Source of the DNA: Desulfobacteraceae bacterium
Lineage (GTDB): Bacteria; Desulfobacterota; Desulfobacteria; Desulfobacterales; Desulfosalsimonadaceae
Direction: 5' to 3'
Length of the DNA: 64,000 nucleotides
Assembly (NCBI GenBank): GCA_011390465.1
Contig: JAABSH010000012.1
Span: 1 to 64,000 of the forward strand
The translations under genes were made by a program, and so were the position numbers. The notes under the pieces were generated by a model that was given only the letters and a program-made list of their open reading frames with translations, was not told the DNA's origin and did not search any database. Below, piece after piece: positions 58,688-64,000 of the stretch. How positions within the stretch are numbered: the stretch's first letter is position 1; each line of letters opens with the position of its first letter.

Positions 58688-61264
58688 TTAATGCAAAGAA
58701 GAGATAAAGCATCCACTGCTGCCTCCGCCGCCTGTCCGTACACGGACATCTACTTCATCTGTATCTGTTTTTCCACTGTAGTCTGTGACGGTGAGAGAAA
58801 AAGAGAGGATGTCTTTATCGTTTATCTGGTCTGGGACGGTAAATTCAGGTTGTTTTGCCGAAGCATCTGACAGGGACACCGGCTCTCCCTGGGTCTGTTG
58901 CCAGAAATAATTTGCAATCCCGTCATCCGGATCAGAAGAACCGGAACCATCCAGAACAACTGTTCCCCCTTTTTTAACTTCCTGATCAATTCCCGCATTA
59001 GCGGTGGGTGCGATTTCTGATTTTCGGACCACAATTTTTACCTGGTCTGATCCGTAGAGACCTGTTGCATCAATGACTGTCAGTTCAAATATCAGCTGGG
59101 CGGTTTCTTCAGTAATAACCGGTGCGGTAAACCTGGGAGAAAAACTGGCTGCCCGTGATAATGTGACATCTGGACCACTGACCTGAATCCAATGGTATGA
59201 TTGAACTTGGCCATCCGCATCAAAAGAAGCAGACCCGTCTAAAATAATTTTCCAGCCCTCGTAAACAGGGTTTTGATCCGTTCCGGCATCAGCCGTTGGC
59301 GGATCACCTGCATCATTCACGGTGACAGTCATTGTATCCACGCTCTGGGATCCGGAAGGATCTGTGACCGTCAATCGAAATTCAAGTGTCATGTTACCGG
59401 AAACAACTTCCGGGGCAGTAAAAGAGGGTTTTTTTTCTGTCGGGCTTGAAAGACGAACGTTAGCGCTTCCACCCACCTGGGTCCAGGCAAAATTGATGCT
59501 TTCCCTATCCGGATCATGAGAGCCGGATCCGTCTAGTTGAACCGGTTGGGTCTCAAGAACGGTCTGGTCAGGTCCAGCGTTTGCTACCGGCGGTGTGTTG
59601 TTTTGAGTGACAAGGATGGTAACCTCGGCAGAATCCGAAAGTCCGCCTTTATCTGTCACGGTCAGCCGGAAAATCAGTTCAGCCTCCGGTGTGTCAATAT
59701 CCGGCGCAGAGAAACGGGCGATTTGAAATGTTGCGTCTTTTATGGTCACTGCCGGGCCGGAAGTCTGTTCCCACAACCAGGAATTGATACCGTCATCCCG
59801 GTCCCAGGAGGCAGAGCCGTCTAAAGTAACAGTGGCTTTTTCCGGCGCGGATTGAAACGTACCCGCATCCGCCACCGGTTCCGAATTTGCCCAGGTGACG
59901 TTTATTTTGACGCTGTCTGTATCCTGATTGCCCTGGGTATCCGTTACCGTAAGGTAAATCATCAGGTCTTCACCGCCAGGATTTACGTAAGGAGTTGTTA
60001 AGAAAGGTTTTTGAGCATCAGAATTGTCAAATCTTACATCTTTATCACCGTCATAGAACCAGTTATAGGTCAGTGCGTCCTCTTTTGCCGTCTTGGAACC
60101 GGAGCCGTCCAACTGAACCTGAATGCTTTCCGCAGCCGTTGTATCGTCCCCAGCCAAGGCCATGGGCGGTAAGGAACATTCACAACTAAATTTGTCGTTT
60201 ACTGTCTCATATCCGTTTTTGATCCAGGCATCAAGCCCGCCGGCCATGTGGTGGACGGCGGAGAATCCATTCTCGGCCATGAGAACAGCAGCATAGCCGC
60301 TATTTTTTTCATCCTGGTCATAGAGGATAATCGAAAAATCTTCAAAACCGAGAAATCGTTCTATGTTTATGGTGCTGAAGACACCCTCCCACTCCGTATT
60401 TTCAGCACATAAAATGTGGCTGGCATTAAAATCAAGAGGATCACTGACATCCACCACAATAATGGCCGGATTTTCATCCAGCATTTTTTTGGCTTCTGCC
60501 GGGGTGATATCTGTCGGCTCATAAAGCGGCGGCGGCGGAACATCCACATGTGCATAACCGGAATCCGGGGCGCTGAAAGGACTGTCGCCATACTGGTTTT
60601 CAGCCCTGACCCAATAATAATAAACATTATCGCCATAAGTACGCGTGTCTGTGTATGTGGTGGCCGATGTGTTTGCAAGCCAGCTTTTTTCGCCCTGCCT
60701 TGAATCCGCCCAGTACACTGAATAAGAAGCTGCGCCTCCCGCAATATCCCATGTTATGAGGACTTTTTCTGTTTCCGTGCCGTCTGTTGCCAAAACATTT
60801 TCCGGGGCTTGCGGAGGAGCTGCCACGGCTTCAAAATAAGCGGTTATTTCTCGTGGGTCATCGTAAGTCACATCATCATGTCCGTCATAAAGCAAAAATG
60901 TATTTGCGAAGGATATAAGACTGGATGTTTTATCCGTTCTCTCATCGAGATCTGATGGCCAGTAATTAAAATCCCAGTATCGGAATTGAAAGCCGTTTTT
61001 GGGTATGGCCGTCAGTGTAACAATTTCATTGCTGTGAAAGCAGGTATATGTTTCAGAAGGATAGGAGGTCGGTGTCTTGTAATCGCCTGACGAGCCCTGC
61101 AAGGTAATATTTCCGGCATTTTTAGGGCTGACATTCACGGTCAGCGGTGGGCCGCCTCAGGCTCCTTTTGCCGGCAGAGGATGGATAAGAATACTTCCCA
61201 AAAGCATTAATGCTGCAAGAAAAAGAGGTAACACACGAGAAAAATTGTATAATTGGTTTTTCAT
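58688..61264 (-). CDS. Candidate exported selenoprotein: InlB-B-like, FN3, rhodanese-like and five PKD domains
   Basis: 858 residues if the in-frame TGA at codon 36 (61157-61159) is read as selenocysteine. The start is ATG 61264, eight bases after GGAG, with a classic signal peptide (MKNQLYNFSRVLPLFLAALM, ending HPLPAKGA). The TGA comes next, then GGPPLTVNVSPKNAGN. Domains in order: InlB-B-like repeat (~37-145), FN3 (~148-245), rhodanese-like (~255-360), five PKD/REJ-like repeats, each with a (V/I)xLDGS(A/G)S(x)DxD motif (~365-845), and tail GGGSSGCFISSLH. The rhodanese active-site Cys is replaced (IILYDQDEKNSG). The track's GTG start at 61138 has no ribosome site and no signal. A sequencing error or pseudogene is the alternative; the SECIS-like hairpin and selA favour Sec. 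Confidence 0.7.
61127..61159 (-). promoter_or_regulatory. Candidate bacterial SECIS element with UGA codon
   Basis: Read on the minus strand: UGA (61159-61157), 11-base spacer GGCGGCCCACC, stem GCUGAC (61145-61140), loop CGUGAAU, stem GUCAGC (61132-61127). The 6-bp stem is perfect. The loop has G at its second position, 19 bases after the UGA, inside the range described for bacterial SECIS elements. The 11-base spacing equals that which I recall for E. coli fdhF. A short competing GCGG/CCGC pairing exists. Confidence 0.6.
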
Positions 61265-61514
61265 TAAAATCTCCATTTTTATGTTTTATTTGAGGATAAG
61301 TATTTGATTTTTTATCGTATAGGGTATTAACTTCTTTTTTCAGTATATTGATTCACATTGTGTCGCGTGCTGAAGTTTGTAAAGAAAGGCTTATGTCTGT
61401 CACGCATAAAATTATCGAAAACCTATCACAATGTGACAGTTAGTCAATAAAAAAATGTTTGCCATTGAGCGATGACAGAATTGTGTCCACTGAGCCGTTC
61501 CAAAGAGATGCGTA

Positions 61515-63413
61515 TCAATAAAATTTAGAGAGGTTAAGGAGGACATCCGATCGGCAGGATGCAAACCGTGGATCTTTTTCAATAAATTCCATTGCTTTGT
61601 CAAACCCTTTCTGCTGTGCCCGATAAATCCATCGGGCTGCGTTTTTTGGTTTGCTTTTCATCGCCCAGATAGCCCCGATAAGGTAATCGACGTTCGGATA
61701 AATATCCGGTTTGATGGTAACTGCCAGCATTAAATGATCCATTGCCTTGTCAGGCTGGTTTAAATCCAGGTATGCCTTACCCAAATTATAATGCGTGTCA
61801 GGTTGTTCATTGTCGATCTGCACAGCCTTTTCAAAATATCGAATTCCTTTTTCGATTTGGTTTTGTTTCATATAGACCACCGCAAGGTTGTTATGCGCCT
61901 CGGCAAATCGCGGAAGCCGTTCAATGCTTTGAAGAAAAAGGGCTTCCGCCTTCTTGAAGCTGCCTCTCTGGACATAAATTTTTCCCAGATTGCAATAAGG
62001 CCATGCGTAAGATGGAGAGGCTGCAATGGCATTTTTAAATGCGGCAAAGGCAGCCTGCTGGTTGCCGTTTAAGAAAAGCGCATCACCGTAATTATTCCAG
62101 GCTCTTGCATTGTGAGGCGCTTTTTTTGCTGCATCCTGCCACAACAAAAATTCACTTTGCCAGATCTGTGTTCTTATGAAAATACTGATGGCGAAAATTA
62201 AAAATACTCCGATTGAAATAAAAAGAGCTAATACTTTCTGGCTTTGCGCGAATTTGAGCATTAAAAAAGCGAAAATCATACAGATCCCTGGCAATGCCAG
62301 GTACACCCGGTGTTCAAACATGGCGTCCCGGATCGGCAGAATGCTTGATTCCACGGAAAGGGCGATAAAAAACCAGAAGATCCCAAAAGAGATAATTTTG
62401 AATTTTCTGGCATATATTACAGACAGGATCAACAGAATAAGAAGAATTAAGCATGCGTAGGGTGTGAAGCCATGAAAAAATTCATTTTTCATGGGATAGC
62501 CATGGTCAATATTCAATCCGTTGGGAAATGCGATCAGGCGCATATATAAAAGGATAACGGTGAACTGTGTCATTAGATACTGCCAGCGGGAGACTTCCGT
62601 GGTTTCACGGGTCAGGCGGTCGATACGCTGCAAAACACCGGTAAGGTTACCCCCGAACGTTCCCGCAAGCCAGGCAAAGCAAAGAACCAGGAAACTGATT
62701 ATTATGAGCAGAATTGCAATTTTTTTTATCTCTCTGGAACGAAAATCCGTAAAAATCATTAATTCTATCATTAAAATCATTAATGGCAGACTGGCGGCGT
62801 TTTTTTTGGATAAAAAAGCCATCATTGCAAACAGGATACATAAGACAAAAAATAAAAAGGATTTGATGTTTTGAAGGTTTTCTTTTTGCAGCATGCGGGC
62901 CTGGATATAGAAAATTGTGGACAGCAAATAAAAAAAGCAGGCCATCAGGGCCGCTCGCTGGGAAATATAGATGACAGCCTGGGACTGGATCGGGTGAAGG
63001 GCAAACAGACTCGCCGCGAAAAAAGGAGCCAGTCGCGCTACGGAAGCAAAAGTTTTGTCTGTTTTTTCTGTTTTCAGGGAAAGAGAGAAAATCTGGCGCG
63101 TCAGAAAAAAAACCAAAAATGTGTTCAAGAGATGAAAGAGCAGATTGGTGGCATGATAGATGCCGACATCCAGTCCGGCAATCTGATAGTTGAGCGCAAA
63201 ACTGAGATTTACGAGCGGACGTGCGCTGAAAATTTCCCGAGCATCCAGAAAATTGGAAATATCCCTTATCTTGAGGCTTCTTTCCACCACCCGGGGATCG
63301 TCAAGAACAAACGGCGCATCCATGGCGTCAATGTAGGCGGCGATGACAACTGTCATGAGCAGCAGCAAAAAGACAGATTGACGAAAAAACTGATGAATTT
63401 TAAAGGATACCAT
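61515..63413 (-). CDS. Multi-spanning TPR protein, TMTC/GT-C glycosyltransferase-like
   Basis: 632 residues. About eleven hydrophobic helices (~10-430) are followed by roughly five TPR units (~445-610; ARAWNNYGDALFLNGNQQAA, AEAHNNLAVVYMKQNQIEKG, PDTHYNLGKAYLDLNQPDKA). The first periplasmic loop has APFVLDDPRVV with paired Asp, then ARPLVNLSFALNY, HLLNTFLVFF, LFALHPIQSQAVIYIS and AFPNGLNIDHGY. This is the pattern of DUF1736/TMTC-like O-mannosyltransferases of the GT-C fold. Acceptor and donor are unknown; surface protein or pilin glycosylation is possible. Confidence 0.75.
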   Translation of the reverse strand: MVSFKIHQFFRQSVFLLLLMTVVIAAYIDAMDAPFVLDDPRVVERSLKIRDISNFLDAREIFSARPLVNLSFALNYQIAGLDVGIYHATNLLFHLLNTFLVFFLTRQIFSLSLKTEKTDKTFASVARLAPFFAASLFALHPIQSQAVIYISQRAALMACFFYLLSTIFYIQARMLQKENLQNIKSFLFFVLCILFAMMAFLSKKNAASLPLMILMIELMIFTDFRSREIKKIAILLIIISFLVLCFAWLAGTFGGNLTGVLQRIDRLTRETTEVSRWQYLMTQFTVILLYMRLIAFPNGLNIDHGYPMKNEFFHGFTPYACLILLILLILSVIYARKFKIISFGIFWFFIALSVESSILPIRDAMFEHRVYLALPGICMIFAFLMLKFAQSQKVLALFISIGVFLIFAISIFIRTQIWQSEFLLWQDAAKKAPHNARAWNNYGDALFLNGNQQAAFAAFKNAIAASPSYAWPYCNLGKIYVQRGSFKKAEALFLQSIERLPRFAEAHNNLAVVYMKQNQIEKGIRYFEKAVQIDNEQPDTHYNLGKAYLDLNQPDKAMDHLMLAVTIKPDIYPNVDYLIGAIWAMKSKPKNAARWIYRAQQKGFDKAMEFIEKDPRFASCRSDVLLNLSKFY

Positions 63414-63667
63414 TGGAAGTTATTACTGCTCAATTGTGTGGGGGTTAATAAATTTTGATTAAATTATTGAGGATTACGCGAAATATCAAGTATTTTTATT
63501 GAAACATGCCGAAGGTTATGCCATAAGGGAAAGCTGATAAATTGAAGGATTTTATGTGTCAGAGGTCTCTATGCTTTCGACATGCGCCAGCCCGTCATTT
63601 TTGTCTTTAGGACTTGGAAGGTTTCCAATCAACTGGACGCAGATTGTCCTTGAAACGTTTTTTTGGA

Positions 63668-64000
63668 ATGGAAATGCAAACTTTTCCCACAGTTTTTCAT
63701 ATTACCCATCATAAAGCCGGATCCCAGTGGGTGGCGGAGATTCTAAAATATTGTGCTTTGGATCGATTCCAGCGTCCGGATGTTGATTTGTCTTTTTTTT
63801 ACAATGTGCCGATCAAGCTGGAAACGGTTTATTTGACGGTTTATGTCCCCAAAAAAGATTTTAATCATATTACAGCAGCTCAGCCCTTGTTTTCAAGATC
63901 GGGGATAAAGTATGCGATAGTCCACCCGTCCGTTTATCTGAAAAACTGGATTAATTTTCGCAGAAAAGAAATGCCTTGCAGACATTTCGTGGTGATTCGT
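63668..64000 (+). CDS. Sulfotransferase-like protein (3' truncated by window edge)
   Basis: Not in the ORF track because no stop is reached. The frame is open from ATG 63668 (MEMQTFPTVFHITHHKAGSQ) to the last base, 111 codons. ITHHKAGSQWVAEIL occupies the place of the 5'-phosphosulfate-binding loop (cf. PKSGTTWL), and the visible end RHFVVIR is where the 3'-phosphate motif IRDPRD normally starts. So this is probably a PAPS-dependent sulfotransferase, perhaps acting on surface polysaccharide. ATG 63674 is an alternative start. Only about a third of a usual 280-300 residue protein is visible. Confidence 0.7.
   Translation, partial: MEMQTFPTVFHITHHKAGSQWVAEILKYCALDRFQRPDVDLSFFYNVPIKLETVYLTVYVPKKDFNHITAAQPLFSRSGIKYAIVHPSVYLKNWINFRRKEMPCRHFVVIR

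Noticed and set aside
58688-61138. PKD-repeat protein starting at GTG 61138, as in the ORF track
   Set aside because: No ribosome site, no export signal, and a start in the middle of a beta strand; the upstream frame with GGAG, ATG and signal peptide explains the gene far better if the TGA is read as Sec.

Overview
The window looks like a chromosomal segment of an anaerobic, mesophilic deltaproteobacterium, most likely Desulfobacterota close to Desulfobacterales. This is an inference from gene content and style: a full type II secretion operon, selA, a CobA-HemD fusion, a glucosyl-3-phosphoglycerate synthase, a FlgM-associated-like protein, and many dispersed palindromic and short tandem repeats between genes. 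There is no rRNA, no tRNA that I can recognise, no CRISPR array and no transposase or integrase.

Layout. 0-9 kb (mostly + strand): the end of prfB, an HD hydrolase, a ThiE-ThiL fusion, a PPC/DUF296 protein, a mannose-1-phosphate guanylyltransferase and uppP. These are followed by a minus-strand REC-GGDEF regulator, a DUF4301 protein and a + strand HPt protein. 9-19 kb (minus strand): selA, a TPR protein with a degenerate GGDEF domain, an FmdB-like zinc ribbon, cobA-hemD, an M20/M42-type peptidase, gpgS, moaA and a divergent protein-kinase-like protein. 19-20.4 kb: a repeat-rich gap, then pyrF and a clear terminator. 20.4-28.7 kb (minus strand): phoH, a pgpH-like 7TM-HD phosphodiesterase, ybeY, pdxJ, nnr, tsaE, lysC and a tiny membrane ORF. 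28.7-34 kb: cvpA-hisH-hisF, then a minus-strand class II aldolase, a Nudix hydrolase and small proteins.

34-45.4 kb is a complete type II secretion operon in the order E-F-G-H-I-J-K-L-M-C-D. It runs directly into a periplasmic ABC-type binding protein, a sensor kinase, a sigma-54 response regulator and a TonB-dependent receptor (45.4-51.5 kb). From 51.7 to 61.3 kb there is a cluster of exported proteins of mostly unknown function: a double CAP-domain protein, a cysteine-rich protein, a small exported protein, a transglutaminase-elicitor-like protein with a repeated C-terminal module, and a lipoprotein. On the opposite strand lies a large PKD-repeat protein. The right edge has a multi-spanning TPR glycosyltransferase-like protein and the start of a sulfotransferase-like gene.

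The most interesting signal is the PKD-repeat protein. The ORF track starts it at a GTG (61138) with no ribosome site and no signal peptide. Reading upstream in the same frame gives a textbook start: GGAG, ATG at 61264 and a 35-residue signal peptide. This is interrupted only by one in-frame TGA, at codon 36. Eleven nucleotides after that TGA is a 6-bp hairpin with a G in its loop, the geometry of a bacterial SECIS element. The genome also carries selA. I therefore propose an exported selenoprotein whose selenocysteine sits at the extreme N-terminus of the mature protein, in front of InlB-B-like, FN3, rhodanese-like (catalytic Cys lost) and five PKD domains.

The other notable structure is several families of dispersed palindromic or tandem intergenic repeats. 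One hexamer tandem lies in frame inside the leader peptide of the major pseudopilin gspG.
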